A stretch of 64,000 bases of DNA from Alphaproteobacteria bacterium (GTDB taxonomy: Bacteria; Pseudomonadota; Alphaproteobacteria; Micropepsales; Micropepsaceae), in assembly GCA_947474645.1 (NCBI GenBank), contig CANJJD010000004.1:1-64000 (forward strand), written 5' to 3'. Shown one piece after another: positions 56,422 to 64,000 of this stretch. Positions within the stretch are counted from its first letter, which is position 1; every line of letters begins with the position of its first letter. The position numbers were made by a program, and so were the translations under genes. The notes beneath the pieces were generated by a model. The model saw nothing but the letters and a program-made list of their open reading frames with translations, did no database searches and was not told the DNA's origin.

Positions 56422-56480
56422 GCACCGTCCTCAAGTAGCGAAGCGATAGGACATAAAAAAAGATTGTATCCAATTCACCG

Positions 56481-57875
56481 TCAGAAAAGCGAGCCTTGAT
56501 CGACGGGCTTTTTGCCCTTGGGCCGGGCGGTGCCGCCCTCCGCCACCGCCTGCTTGTCGCCATCGGCGAAGGTCAGGGTCAGCCCCTCGCCCGGTTTCAC
56601 CGCACTCGCGCGGCGGCGCACCTTGCCGTCCTCGCCCCGCACCAGGGCGAAGCCCCGCTCCAGCACCGATTTGTGCGACACGCTGTCCAGCACCCGCGCC
56701 AGCCCGTCCAGGTGCCTCCGGGTATGCGTCAGACGTGTGCGCTGCGCCCGCTCCGAGCGTTCGCCCAGCGCCTTCAACCGCTCGCCGCACACCGTCATGC
56801 GGTCCTTGAGCATGCGGTCGCGCAGTTGCGCCTCGGCCTTGGCGAACTGCACGCGATGGACCTGCAAATTCTTGCGCAAGCTCTGGCCCAGCCTGTCGCC
56901 GGCCAGATCCAGGCGCTGGCGCGGGCCGGCGAACAGGCTTTCGGCGCGCGGCAGAACCCGCGCCAGTTGCGCCAGGTGCCGCTGGCGGTCTTTCAGCCCC
57001 TTGCTGAAACAGCCCAGCATGCGGCGTTCGAAATCCAGAATCTGGGCCAAGAGCTCGGTGCGGACCGGCACCGCCAGTTCGGCGGCGGCGGTGGGCGTGG
57101 GCGCCCGCATGTCGGAAACAAAGTCGATCAGGGTGGTGTCGGTCTCATGCCCCACCGCCGAGATCAGGGGAATGGTCCCGGCCGCCACGGCCCGTACCAC
57201 CGCCTCATCATTGAAGGCCATCAGGTCTTCCACCGAACCGCCGCCCCGCGCCACGATGATCAGATCGGGCCTGGGCAGATGCGCGCCGAAGGCATTGAAG
57301 CCGGTGATGGCGGCGGCGATTTCGGCAGCGGCCTTCTCGCCCTGCACCGCCACCGGCCAGAGAAGCACCCGGCGGGGAAAGCGCGCTTGGAGCCGGTGCA
57401 TGATATCGCGGATCACAGCGCCGGTGGGCGAGGTCACCACCCCGATCACTTCGGGCAGGAACGGCAACTTCTTCTTGCGGTCTGCATCGAACAGGCCCTC
57501 GGCGGCCAGCCGCTTGCGCCGTTCTTCCAGCAGCGCCATCAGCGCCCCCAGCCCGGCCAATTCCACCTGCTCGACGATGATCTGGTAGCGCGACGACCCG
57601 GCATAGGTGGAAAGCTTGCCGGTGCAGATCACTTCCATCCCGGCCTCGGGGCGGATTTTCAGCCGCGCCGTGTTGCCGCGCCAGATCACCGCGTTCAAGA
57701 CCGCCTTGTCGTCCTTGAGGTCGAAATAGACATGGCCGGAGGAATGGAATTTCAGGCCCGAAATCTCGCCCCGCACCCGGACCATGGCGAACTGGTCCTC
57801 CACCGTGCGCTTCAGGGCGGCGGACAATGTTGTGACTGTAAATTCGGGCAGGTTGGAAACTGGTGTGTCGGGCAT
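56481..57875 (-). CDS. xseA: Exodeoxyribonuclease VII large subunit
   Basis: 464 residues from ATG 57875 (MPDTPVSNLPEFTVTTLS); ATG 57884 is an alternative three codons earlier. It degrades single-stranded DNA with XseB. N-terminal OB fold with VRVRGEISGLKFHSSGHVYFDLKDD, then the catalytic region GVVTSPTGAVIRDIMHRL, IIVARGGGSVEDLMAFNDE and SAVGHETDTTLIDFVSDMRAPTPTAAAE, and a coiled-coil C-terminal part with SVLERGFALV. Starts back to back with purD, 44 bases apart. xseB is not in the window. Confidence 0.95.
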   Translation of the reverse strand: MPDTPVSNLPEFTVTTLSAALKRTVEDQFAMVRVRGEISGLKFHSSGHVYFDLKDDKAVLNAVIWRGNTARLKIRPEAGMEVICTGKLSTYAGSSRYQIIVEQVELAGLGALMALLEERRKRLAAEGLFDADRKKKLPFLPEVIGVVTSPTGAVIRDIMHRLQARFPRRVLLWPVAVQGEKAAAEIAAAITGFNAFGAHLPRPDLIIVARGGGSVEDLMAFNDEAVVRAVAAGTIPLISAVGHETDTTLIDFVSDMRAPTPTAAAELAVPVRTELLAQILDFERRMLGCFSKGLKDRQRHLAQLARVLPRAESLFAGPRQRLDLAGDRLGQSLRKNLQVHRVQFAKAEAQLRDRMLKDRMTVCGERLKALGERSERAQRTRLTHTRRHLDGLARVLDSVSHKSVLERGFALVRGEDGKVRRRASAVKPGEGLTLTFADGDKQAVAEGGTARPKGKKPVDQGSLF

Positions 57876-57919
57876 GGCTCCCATGATACAGGGTGGCGGC
57901 ACACAAAGGCGAGGTTGGC

Positions 57920-59182
57920 GTGAAGGTCTTGTTGGTGGGTTCCGGGGGGCGTGAGCATGCGCTGGCCTGGGCGCTGTCCAAAAGCCCGCTCCTGACAAAG
58001 CTCTATTGCGCCCCCGGCAATGCCGGGATCGCCGGCGTGGCCGAATGCGTCCCCATCCCCGCCACCGACTTTGCCGGTCTGGCCAAGTTCGCCGCCGACA
58101 CCCGAATCGATTTTGCCGTCATCGCCGCCGACGCCCAGTTGGTGGGCGGGCTGTGGGACGTGCTGGAAGCGGCCGGCATCCGCAGCCTGGGGCCATCGAA
58201 AGCCGCCGCGGTGCTGGAAGGCTCCAAGGGCTTTGTCAAAGAGCTTTGCGACGAAATGGGCATTCCCACCGCCGCCTACAAACGCTTCACCGCGCCGGAC
58301 GCGGCCAAGAGCTTCGCCGACAGCCTGGGTTACCCGGTGGTGATCAAGGCCGATGGGCTGGCGGCCGGCAAGGGCGTGATCATCGCTGGCGACAAAAGTG
58401 AAAGCCACAAGGCGATCGACTTCATGTTCGAAGGCGGCTTTGGGATGAGCGGCCATGCCATCGTGATCGAGGAATTCATGGAGGGCGAAGAGGCCAGCTT
58501 CTTCGCCCTCAGCGACGGCACCAATGTCGTGCCGCTGGCCGGCGCCCAGGACCACAAGCGCGTCGGCGATGGCGATACCGGCCCCAACACCGGCGGCATG
58601 GGCGCTTATTCACCGGCGCCGGTTTTGACTCCCGCGCTGGAACAGGTGGCGATGGAGCAATTCATCAAGCCGACCGTCGCCGCCATGAAGGCCAAGGGCA
58701 TGCCCTATATGGGCGTGCTCTATCTGGGGCTGATGATCACCAGGAGCGGCCCCAAGCTGGTGGAATACAATGCCCGCTTCGGCGATCCGGAATGCCAAGT
58801 GCTGATGCCGCGCCTGAAAAGCGACCTGCTGACTGCCCTGGTGGCGGCGCGCGACGGCAAGCTGGCGCCGCTGGAATGGCGCGGCGACGTGGCGCTGACG
58901 GTGGTGATGGCCTCCAAGGGCTATCCCGGTTCGTACGAAAAGGGGCACATCATCACCGGGCTGGAAGACGCCGCCCAACTGCCCGGCATCACCGTCTTCC
59001 ATGCCGGAACCGAACGGCGCGGCAAGGAAATCGCGGCGGTGGGCGGCCGGGTGCTGAATGTCACCGCCTTGGGCAAGGACGTGGCCGAAGCCCAGGCCCG
59101 CGCCTATGAGGCGGTCAAGCGGATTCACTGGGACGGCGCTTTCTGCCGCACGGACATCGGCTGGCGCGCATTAAGTCGATAA
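57920..59182 (+). CDS. purD: Phosphoribosylamine--glycine ligase
   Basis: 420 residues; the second step of purine synthesis, an ATP-grasp ligase. The start is GTG 57920 (VKVLLVGSGGREHALAW) with GAGG six bases upstream; a GTG at 57893 is less likely. Motifs include GPSKAAAVLEGSKGFVKELC, KADGLAAGKGVIIA, DHKRVGDGDTGPNTGGMGAYSPAP and EYNARFGDPECQ. The PAP2 gene follows after 3 bases. Confidence 0.96.
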   Translation: MKVLLVGSGGREHALAWALSKSPLLTKLYCAPGNAGIAGVAECVPIPATDFAGLAKFAADTRIDFAVIAADAQLVGGLWDVLEAAGIRSLGPSKAAAVLEGSKGFVKELCDEMGIPTAAYKRFTAPDAAKSFADSLGYPVVIKADGLAAGKGVIIAGDKSESHKAIDFMFEGGFGMSGHAIVIEEFMEGEEASFFALSDGTNVVPLAGAQDHKRVGDGDTGPNTGGMGAYSPAPVLTPALEQVAMEQFIKPTVAAMKAKGMPYMGVLYLGLMITRSGPKLVEYNARFGDPECQVLMPRLKSDLLTALVAARDGKLAPLEWRGDVALTVVMASKGYPGSYEKGHIITGLEDAAQLPGITVFHAGTERRGKEIAAVGGRVLNVTALGKDVAEAQARAYEAVKRIHWDGAFCRTDIGWRALSR

Positions 59183-59185
59183 ATT

Positions 59186-59863
59186 GTGCGCTTGCGCGCA
59201 CGGGGCGTTGACAGCAGCGGAGCGGCAAGGCACCCAATAGCCATGTTGTTGTGGGCGGGCTTTCTATCCATCCTGGTCGGGTGCGCGGCGCTGTTGATTG
59301 ACCGCGCCCTGGCGCATTTCATCTACGATCATGTCAACGCCCGGGCGCACAAGGCGCTGGACGGCATCACCCATTACGCCAAGGCCGGCCATTGGCTGGC
59401 CGCCGCCATCCTCGCCCTGATCGTGGCGGCGGGCATGCGCCACTTCGATGTGCTGGAAGAAGACGTCACCCTGCTGATCAATTACTCCCTGGCCTTCATC
59501 GCCAGCCTGACTCTCGGCAGCGGCATTTTGCATGTCATCAAGCTGGTGCTGGGCCGCCGCCGGCCGCGCGACGACATGGAGATGGGCCTGTACGGCTTTA
59601 TGCCTTTGGCCTTCAATCCCGATTACAACAGCTTTCCATCCGGCCATGCTTTGACCATCTGCTGCGTGGCGGTGATCTTTACGTGCGTGTGGCCGATGGC
59701 CTGGCCGATCTGGTTCGGCATCGCCGCACTGCTGGCGGTGACCCGCGCTTTGCTGACAGCGCATTTTCTCAGCGATGTGCTGATCGGCGCCGGCATCGGG
59801 TTGATCGCGGCGCGCGAAGTTCTGCAACTGGGCTTTCCCGGTTTCTCGCCCGCCTGGTTTTAG
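59186..59863 (+). CDS. PAP2-family membrane phosphatase
   Basis: 225 residues from GTG 59186, or 206 from ATG 59243, which lies just at the first helix; neither start has a strong ribosome site. Five or six helices and the three phosphatase motifs: KLVLGRRRPRDD, the PSGH motif in SFPSGHALTICC, and RALLTAHFLSDVLIG. It could act on undecaprenyl pyrophosphate, phosphatidylglycerol phosphate or lipid A phosphates (LpxE-like); the substrate is not determinable from sequence. Confidence 0.85.
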   Translation: MRLRARGVDSSGAARHPIAMLLWAGFLSILVGCAALLIDRALAHFIYDHVNARAHKALDGITHYAKAGHWLAAAILALIVAAGMRHFDVLEEDVTLLINYSLAFIASLTLGSGILHVIKLVLGRRRPRDDMEMGLYGFMPLAFNPDYNSFPSGHALTICCVAVIFTCVWPMAWPIWFGIAALLAVTRALLTAHFLSDVLIGAGIGLIAAREVLQLGFPGFSPAWF

Positions 59864-59867
59864 GCTT

Positions 59868-59934
59868 TCACCCTTCGACAGGCTCAGGGTGAGGATTCAC
59901 CCAACTCCTCATGCTGAGCTTGTCGAAGCATGAG
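59868..59934. repeat. Inverted pair of CTTCGACA hairpin repeats
   Basis: Unit 1 (59868-59892) is TCACCCTTCGACAGGCTCAGGGTGA in structure: arms TCACCCT/AGGGTGA. Unit 2 (59908-59934) is its inverse, arms CTCATGC/GCATGAG around GAGCTTGTCGAAG. The inner sequence CTTCGACA(A/G)GCTCAG is shared with one difference, and the outer stems differ between the units but stay paired. This resembles the common alphaproteobacterial 'TTCGACAAGCTCAGCATGAG' extragenic repeat. It lies between the convergent ends of PAP2 and tadA. Confidence 0.8.
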
Positions 59935-59943
59935 AGAAGCGAT

Positions 59944-60399
59944 TTAACCCCGTCGCGCCCTAAAAAATTCCCGCAAAATTTCGCCGGCTTCCAGCGCATG
60001 CGGCTCGGTCTGCGTCACCGCCGGGCGATGATGACAGGTGGGCTGCTCGAAAAAACGCGGCCCGTGCAGCACCGCTCCGCCCTTGGGATCGCAGGCCGCG
60101 AATACCAGCCGGCCGATGCGCGCCATCGCCATGGCGCCGGCGCACATGGCGCAAGGCTCCAGGCTGACATAGAGCGTCGATCCGATCAGCCGTTCATTGC
60201 CCAGTGCCTGCGCCCCGGCGCGCATCACCAGTATCTCGGCATGGGCAGTGGGGTCCTTGCGCTCCAGGATGCGGTTGCCGTCCCGCGCCAGCAGCGCGCC
60301 ATCGGCGCCCAGCAGCACCGCGCCCACCGGCACTTCGCCCCGCAAAGCGGCGGATTTCGCTTCTTCCAGCGCCAATGCTATGGCTTCGCCGTCCGTCAT
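59944..60399 (-). CDS. tadA: tRNA-specific adenosine deaminase
   Basis: 151 residues from ATG 60399 (MTDGEAIALALEEAKSAA); ATG 60417 would add six. It deaminates A34 of tRNA-Arg(ACG) to inosine. The zinc deaminase motif is H53-A-E55 in PTAHAEILVM with C83-AM-C86 in SLEPCAMCAGAM; the substrate-shaping FFEQPTCHHRP and GGAVLHG segments fit TadA. The start region overlaps the 5' end of rluB on the other strand. Confidence 0.93.
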   Translation of the reverse strand: MTDGEAIALALEEAKSAALRGEVPVGAVLLGADGALLARDGNRILERKDPTAHAEILVMRAGAQALGNERLIGSTLYVSLEPCAMCAGAMAMARIGRLVFAACDPKGGAVLHGPRFFEQPTCHHRPAVTQTEPHALEAGEILREFFRARRG

Positions 60400-60416
60400 G
60401 GGTTCAGGAGTTAGCA

Positions 60417-61178
60417 TTGCCCCCCTCTGAAAAGCTAGCCGGCGACCGCATAGCAAAAGTCATCGCCCGGGCCGGGATCTGTTCGCGCCGGGACGCCGAA
60501 AAGCTGATCCTGGAAGGCCGGGTCAAGCTGGACGGGGTGGTGGTGACCTCGCCCGCCGTCAATGTCACCGCCGCCAATGTGGTGCAGGTGGACGAGAAGC
60601 CGCTGGCCGAGCCGGAAGGCGCGCGGCTGTGGCGCTATCACAAGCCCAACGGGTTGGTGACCACCCACAAGGACGAGAAGGGCCGCGCCACCGTGTTCGC
60701 CAACCTGCCCAAGCATCTGGGCCGCGTGGTGTCGGTGGGCCGGCTGGATTTCAATACCGAAGGGTTGCTGCTGCTCACCAATGACGGCGAGATCGCGCGG
60801 CGCATGGAGCTGCCGGCCTCGGGCTGGACCCGCGTCTATCGCGTGCGCCTGTTCGGCAAGGTGACGCAAGCCGAACTGGACAAGCTGGCCAGCGGCATGA
60901 CCATCGATGGCGTCAAATACGGTCCCATCATCGCCGATCTCGAGCGCAACAAGGGCCTGAACAGCTGGGCCACCGTCAGCCTGAAGGAAGGCAAGAACCG
61001 CGAGATCAAGCGGGTGATGGAACGGCTGGGCCTGAAAGTCTCCCGCCTGATCCGCACCGCTTACGGGCCGTTCCCGCTTGGCCAGCTTGCCGAAGGCCAG
61101 GTCGAGGAAATCCCCGCCCGGCTGTGGCGGGAAAAGCTGGGAATCGGCCGCAAAAAACGTGCTGACCGTGAAGAGTAA
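60417..61178 (+). CDS. rluB: 23S rRNA pseudouridine synthase (RluB-like)
   Basis: 253 residues from TTG 60417, chosen because AGGAG at 60406-60410 is spaced six bases from it and no other start precedes the S4 domain. An N-terminal S4 RNA-binding domain (RIAKVIARAGICSRRDAEKLILEGRVKLDG) is followed by the RsuA-type catalytic domain with D111 in VGRLDFNTEGLLLLTNDG, then EGKNREIKRVMERLGL and GPFPLGQLAEGQ. RluB modifies U2605, and an RluE/RsuA target cannot be excluded. Its start codon shares base 60417 with an alternative tadA start. Confidence 0.92.
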   Translation: MPPSEKLAGDRIAKVIARAGICSRRDAEKLILEGRVKLDGVVVTSPAVNVTAANVVQVDEKPLAEPEGARLWRYHKPNGLVTTHKDEKGRATVFANLPKHLGRVVSVGRLDFNTEGLLLLTNDGEIARRMELPASGWTRVYRVRLFGKVTQAELDKLASGMTIDGVKYGPIIADLERNKGLNSWATVSLKEGKNREIKRVMERLGLKVSRLIRTAYGPFPLGQLAEGQVEEIPARLWREKLGIGRKKRADREE

Positions 61179-61213
61179 GCCTGCTAGAAGCCGCGTCTAA
61201 TCGGGAGACGGCC

Positions 61214-61447
61214 ATGGGAAGCATGAAGGACAAGCGCAAGAACCTGCTTCAGCCGCCCTATGCCGCCGAGACCAGGGATGTGCGCTTCGCCGGGACCTTT
61301 GAAGTGCTGGTGCCGGTGCCCGAGCGCAACAAGCCGCAGAAAGTGCCGCTGCAATTTCCCACCATGGCCGCCGCGGAAGGCTGGATGCACAGCCCCGACG
61401 GCAAGGACATGATCTCCGACATCCTGGAAGAGGCCAAGAAGGGCTGA
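61214..61447 (+). CDS. Small protein of unknown function (77 aa)
   Basis: 77 residues starting MGSMKDKRKNLLQPPYAAETRDVRFAGTFEVLVPVPERNKPQKVPLQFPTMAAAEGWMHSPDG. It is soluble, basic at the N-terminus and mildly acidic at the C-terminus; no named domain is recognised. ATG 61214 follows GGGAGACGG, a plausible ribosome binding site. Codon use is like its neighbours. It lies 35 bases behind rluB. Confidence 0.65.
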   Translation: MGSMKDKRKNLLQPPYAAETRDVRFAGTFEVLVPVPERNKPQKVPLQFPTMAAAEGWMHSPDGKDMISDILEEAKKG

Positions 61448-61589
61448 CGCCTTTCATCCGTTTAGCCGCAAGATCCCGCGTTAACCACGGAAAATGGCGG
61501 ATTTTTTGGACCTGAGTTCCCCGCTTGGTAAGCGGATGTTCACTTTTTGGGTGTTAATTCTCCATTCCGATCATGGTTGGAGACACCAA

Positions 61590-62183
61590 ATGCGTAAGTT
61601 GATCATCCTTGCCGCCGTGCTTGCCTTTGGCAGCATCGCCGCTTCCGCCGAACCTCTTCAGGACGGCGCCCGCTATTTCCAGCGCGCGGACTATAACCGC
61701 GCCCTAGCCTCCTGGCGCCCGTTGGCGGTCCAGGGCAATCCGGTGGCCCAGAACAATCTGGGCATCATGTACCTGGATGGCAAAGGCGTTCCGCAGAACA
61801 CCTCCGAAGCGGTGCGTTACCTGTCGCTGTCCGCGGCGGCCGGCTCCTCGCTGGGCCAGAACAACCTGGGCGGCCTCTACCGCGACGGCAAGGGCGTTCC
61901 GCGTGACTTTGTCCGGGCGGCCCAGTGGTTCTCCGCCAGCGCCGCGCAGGGCAATTCCGCCGGCATGTACAATCTCGGCCTGATGTATGAAATGGGCCAG
62001 GGCATCAAGGCCGAACCCTTCCATGCTTACATGTGGTACGCGCTGGCCGCCGACATGGGCAACATGCCCAATGCCAACGCTCATCGTGACTCTCTGTGGC
62101 GCCGCATGACACCGGCCGCGCAGAACCAGGCCCGCCAGTTGGCCATCGCCTGCAAGCGCGCCAACTATCGCAACTGCCGCTAA
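61590..62183 (+). CDS. Exported Sel1-like repeat protein
   Basis: 197 residues from ATG 61590, preceded by TTGGAGACACC. Signal peptide (1-20, ending ASA), then Sel1-like (TPR-related) repeats: YFQRADYNRALASWRPLAVQGNPVAQNNLGIMYLDGKGV, VRYLSLSAAAGSSLGQNNLGGLYRDGKGV and AAQWFSASAAQGNSAGMYNLGLMYEMGQGI. Such repeats bind protein partners, often in the periplasm. A distinct C-terminal segment (AACKRANYRNCR) has two cysteines. The preceding 142 bases contain no gene; a TTAACC at 61481-61486 is noted but not interpretable. Confidence 0.9.
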   Translation: MRKLIILAAVLAFGSIAASAEPLQDGARYFQRADYNRALASWRPLAVQGNPVAQNNLGIMYLDGKGVPQNTSEAVRYLSLSAAAGSSLGQNNLGGLYRDGKGVPRDFVRAAQWFSASAAQGNSAGMYNLGLMYEMGQGIKAEPFHAYMWYALAADMGNMPNANAHRDSLWRRMTPAAQNQARQLAIACKRANYRNCR

Positions 62184-62203
62184 AAGCAGTCAGCGCAAAC
62201 AAA

Positions 62204-62240
62204 CAAAAGCGGCCCGGTTTCCCGGGCCGCTTTTTTGTTG
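62204..62240. terminator. Bidirectional terminator between Sel1 and DUF3309-like genes
   Basis: Arms 62205-62217 and 62222-62234 form a 13-pair hairpin with a 4-base loop; TTTTTT follows on the plus strand at 62231-62236. On the minus strand the opposite arm ends in TTTTG, so transcription of the convergent DUF3309-like gene should also stop here. Confidence 0.88.
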
Positions 62241-62256
62241 CCTGATCGGCAGCCGC

Positions 62257-62406
62257 CTAGTGCAGCATGCCCAGCAGGTACAGGATCAGGATGATGATCA
62301 GGATGGTGCCGACGGCGCCGCCGCCGCCCACCGCGCCATAACGGCTGAAGCCGAAGCCGCCGCCGGCCAGGAGCAGAACCAGAAGGATGATGAGCAAAAG
62401 GGACAT
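62257..62406 (-). CDS. DUF3309-like small hydrophobic protein (49 aa)
   Basis: A frame from ATG 62406, with GCGAGGT upstream, encodes 49 residues: MSLLLIILLVLLLAGGGFGF, SRYGAVGGGGAVGT and ILIIILILYLLGMLH. Two hydrophobic stretches with a Gly-rich turn between match the small DUF3309/YqaE-like membrane peptides found widely in proteobacteria and often stress-induced. The function is unknown. Confidence 0.75.
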   Translation of the reverse strand: MSLLLIILLVLLLAGGGFGFSRYGAVGGGGAVGTILIIILILYLLGMLH

Positions 62407-62457
62407 GAAATTACCTCGCTATATTGGGAGATAATGTTGTCGGCGGTCTAAAGTTCC

Positions 62458-63111
62458 CTACTTGCCGAACTCGACCAGGTATCCCGCCGCACCCTCCTGC
62501 GGCTCGCCATTGCCCAGCGAGGTGCTGAACAGGCGGCGGCGATAGGAAAAGATGGTGACGCAGCAGACCTTTTTCACGTCCCACATGCCGCCATGCTGGA
62601 AGGCGCTGAAATTCCACGTGGCGAAATGGCCCCCCTCGACATGGCCGCTTTCAAAACCAGTCCAGAACAGGGTGCCCTTGCCGCCATCGGCAGCGGCTTC
62701 CGGCCCTGTCACCCAGCGCCATTCCCCGCGCGCGGTCTGGCGCCCGCCCAGGAAGGTGGTGTCGGTGTCGCCGCCATTGGGAAACACCTTGGCCATGATG
62801 AAATCGAACTCGGCCTTGTCCACGATGGTGGCCAGATAGCCGTTCTGGCCCTCATAGACATACTTCGACGCTGCGGCGCGCGCCGCCGCCCAGGTGATGT
62901 TCGGGGCCACCACATATTTGTAGGCATGGCCGGTGGGCGCCTTGACCACTTCGCTGCTTTCCAGGGCGGGGAAGGTTTCCTGGCCCGGGTCAGGGGCGCT
63001 TTCAAACAGCAGCCGCCAGGTGACCGCCACCACCAGCACCGCCGCGGCGCCCCACAGGCCCCAGACGATGCCGCGCATGATTTGCGGTGTAAGACGAAAC
63101 GCCATGACCAT
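62458..63111 (-). CDS. Membrane-anchored C-type lectin-fold protein
   Basis: 217 residues with one transmembrane helix near the N-terminus (about 15-36). The outer part has the layout of the bacterial C-type lectin-like fold: GHAYKYVVAPNITWAAARAAASKYVYEGQNGYLATIVDKAEFDFI, FLGGRQTARGEWRWVTGPE, FWTGFESGHVEGGHFATWNFS and a final GYLVEF strand. In relatives this fold binds ligands such as carbohydrate or protein. It carries extra loops, with CC at about 183 (KVCCVTIF). Ligand and role are unknown. M1 or M3 may be the start. Confidence 0.78.
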   Translation of the reverse strand: MVMAFRLTPQIMRGIVWGLWGAAAVLVVAVTWRLLFESAPDPGQETFPALESSEVVKAPTGHAYKYVVAPNITWAAARAAASKYVYEGQNGYLATIVDKAEFDFIMAKVFPNGGDTDTTFLGGRQTARGEWRWVTGPEAAADGGKGTLFWTGFESGHVEGGHFATWNFSAFQHGGMWDVKKVCCVTIFSYRRRLFSTSLGNGEPQEGAAGYLVEFGK

Positions 63112-63173
63112 CCCCTGCCCCGGCGGGGATCATAATGAGGACCGCGCGGAAATCTACGGTTGCAGGCGTACCG

Positions 63174-64000
63174 TTATGGCAGGATGCGAAAGCGACGCAA
63201 CAACCCCCAGCCGGACAGCACCAAAAGAAAGCAGAATCCCACCGCCGCCCAGAAGCCCTCGGGACTTTGCGCCCAGGGGATGCCTCCCACATTCATGCCG
63301 AAGGCCCCCACCACAAAGGTCGCCGGCAGCAGCAGGGTGGAGATCACGGTCAAGGCTGACAGCGCCCGGTTGCTGCGGTCGGCCAGGCGGCTGCCGATCT
63401 CTTCGTACAAAAGCCGGGACCGTTCCGACAGGGCGGCGGCATCGCGCTCGAAATCTTCGGCTTCCTGCAACAAGAGGGGCAACTGCTCCAGCAAGGGCCC
63501 GCCCTGGACGACATAGCGGGCCGACATGGCGCGGTGGATCGCCCCGCGCAGGGCGGAGAATTCGCGGGCATAGCGCGACAGTTCGCGGCGAAGCGGCCCC
63601 AGCACATCGCGCCCGATATGATCGCGGTCGGCCAGCACCTCGTCCTCGATCCGGCCAAGCTCGCTGCCCAGCGCCACCAACCGCTGCTCCACCAGGCCGA
63701 CAAATTCCTCCTGCAGCCGCACCAGCGCCATCACCGGCGCCGCCAGGGTGCCGCCGCCAGCCACGGCCTGGCGCACATGCTCCACCCCGCGCATGGCATG
63801 CAGGCGCGTGGTCACCAGATGGCCGGCATCGAACCAGAAGGCCAGCCGTCCTGTCCCCAGGGAATGGTCGGCAAAGTCGCGCTCGATGTCGGGCAGCACG
63901 CCATAGGCGCCGGTGGCGGTGAGATGAAACTGGATGCGCTCCTCGCGCGGCGCCAGCAGCAGCCCTCGCGCCGGGGCGGGCAGAAGATCGAGACCCTCGA
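63174..64000 (-). CDS. CorA/ZntB family metal ion transporter (5' end beyond the window)
   Basis: The frame is open to base 64000, so the N-terminus is missing; the visible part reads inward from EGLDLLPAPARGLLLAPREE. A long charged helix region (about 170 residues) leads to two transmembrane helices, with the pore motif GMN in VGAFGMNVGGIPWAQSPEGFW and a basic C-terminus RRFRILP. The NVGGIP context and the ATG-containing MARYVVQ region fit ZntB (zinc) as well as CorA (magnesium); the two cannot be separated here. Confidence 0.9.
   Translation of the reverse strand, partial: EGLDLLPAPARGLLLAPREERIQFHLTATGAYGVLPDIERDFADHSLGTGRLAFWFDAGHLVTTRLHAMRGVEHVRQAVAGGGTLAAPVMALVRLQEEFVGLVEQRLVALGSELGRIEDEVLADRDHIGRDVLGPLRRELSRYAREFSALRGAIHRAMSARYVVQGGPLLEQLPLLLQEAEDFERDAAALSERSRLLYEEIGSRLADRSNRALSALTVISTLLLPATFVVGAFGMNVGGIPWAQSPEGFWAAVGFCFLLVLSGWGLLRRFRILP

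Noticed and set aside
61448-61589. TTAACC near 61481 as a CtrA site before the Sel1 gene
   Set aside because: Only a half-site is present; no second TTAA at the required spacing.

Overview
The window is a GC-rich stretch of ordinary bacterial chromosome from an alphaproteobacterium. The evidence is gene content and order: an NDUFA12-type complex I accessory subunit, accC-aat-DUF2155-mlaD-NDUFA12 in series, a mitochondrial-type cytochrome oxidase cassette with a tiny CoxF-like gene, SURF1 and an MPP-like M16 peptidase, a B12-dependent ribonucleotide reductase, a thrB-rnhA pair, and a tldE-cysQ-DUF4170-LPS cluster. A Rhizomicrobium/Micropepsales-like lineage is possible, but that is a guess. 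I see no prophage, insertion sequence, CRISPR array, rRNA or tRNA gene, and no recognisable defence island.

Layout. 1-3.6 kb: 3' end of accC, doxX, aat (plus strand), then DUF2155, mlaD and NDUFA12 on the minus strand. 3.5-7.7 kb: nrdJ behind a 416-bp control region with a candidate NrdR box. 7.7-8.7 kb: small proteins and a pentapeptide-repeat protein. 8.7-13.4 kb: glycine cleavage operon gcvT-gcvH-gcvPA-gcvPB (minus) behind a tandem glycine riboswitch. 13.5-17.8 kb: argS with a small lipoprotein, thrB-rnhA, and a peroxiredoxin. 17.9-29.7 kb: a long minus-strand run, transcribed as ctaC-ctaD-ctaB-coxF-ctaE-DUF983-SURF1-thrC-M16-GNAT-(PAS)GGDEF/EAL. 29.9-31.9 kb: tldD, a small membrane protein, DUF952. 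31.9-34.1 kb: two tandem secreted metallo-beta-lactamase-fold paralogues. 34.2-37.7 kb: pirin, aldo/keto reductase, gshA. 37.7-40.0 kb: ArsR regulator with two SRPBCC proteins, then a membrane protein. 40.0-46.3 kb: rsmE, ubiA, LysE exporter, methyltransferase, amino acid permease, ubiD. 46.3-55.4 kb: a two-lobed aspartyl protease, tldE, cysQ, DUF4170, then lipid A/LPS genes msbA-waaA-lpxK-acyltransferase-methyltransferase. 55.4-64 kb: M23 peptidase, DUF2093, xseA, purD, PAP2 phosphatase, tadA, rluB, small proteins, a Sel1-repeat protein, a DUF3309-like peptide, a lectin-fold membrane protein, and the C-terminal part of a CorA/ZntB transporter cut by the window edge.

How the genes work together. 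Respiratory genes (NDUFA12, the aa3-type oxidase with heme O synthase, SURF1, ubiA, ubiD) support aerobic respiration with ubiquinone. Envelope genes (mlaD, msbA, waaA, lpxK, the LpxL-like acyltransferase, perhaps PAP2) build and maintain the outer membrane. The two halves of the TldD/TldE protease sit 16 kb apart in this window. The most interesting non-gene signals are three families of short structured repeats, all showing compensatory base changes between copies; a possible ribosome-site-sequestering switch under the glycine riboswitch; a terminator hairpin touching the aat start codon; and an altered HIGH motif in ArgS. I did not find a convincing new multi-gene system. The closest candidates are the tandem secreted MBL proteins and the 51-bp three-hairpin repeat.
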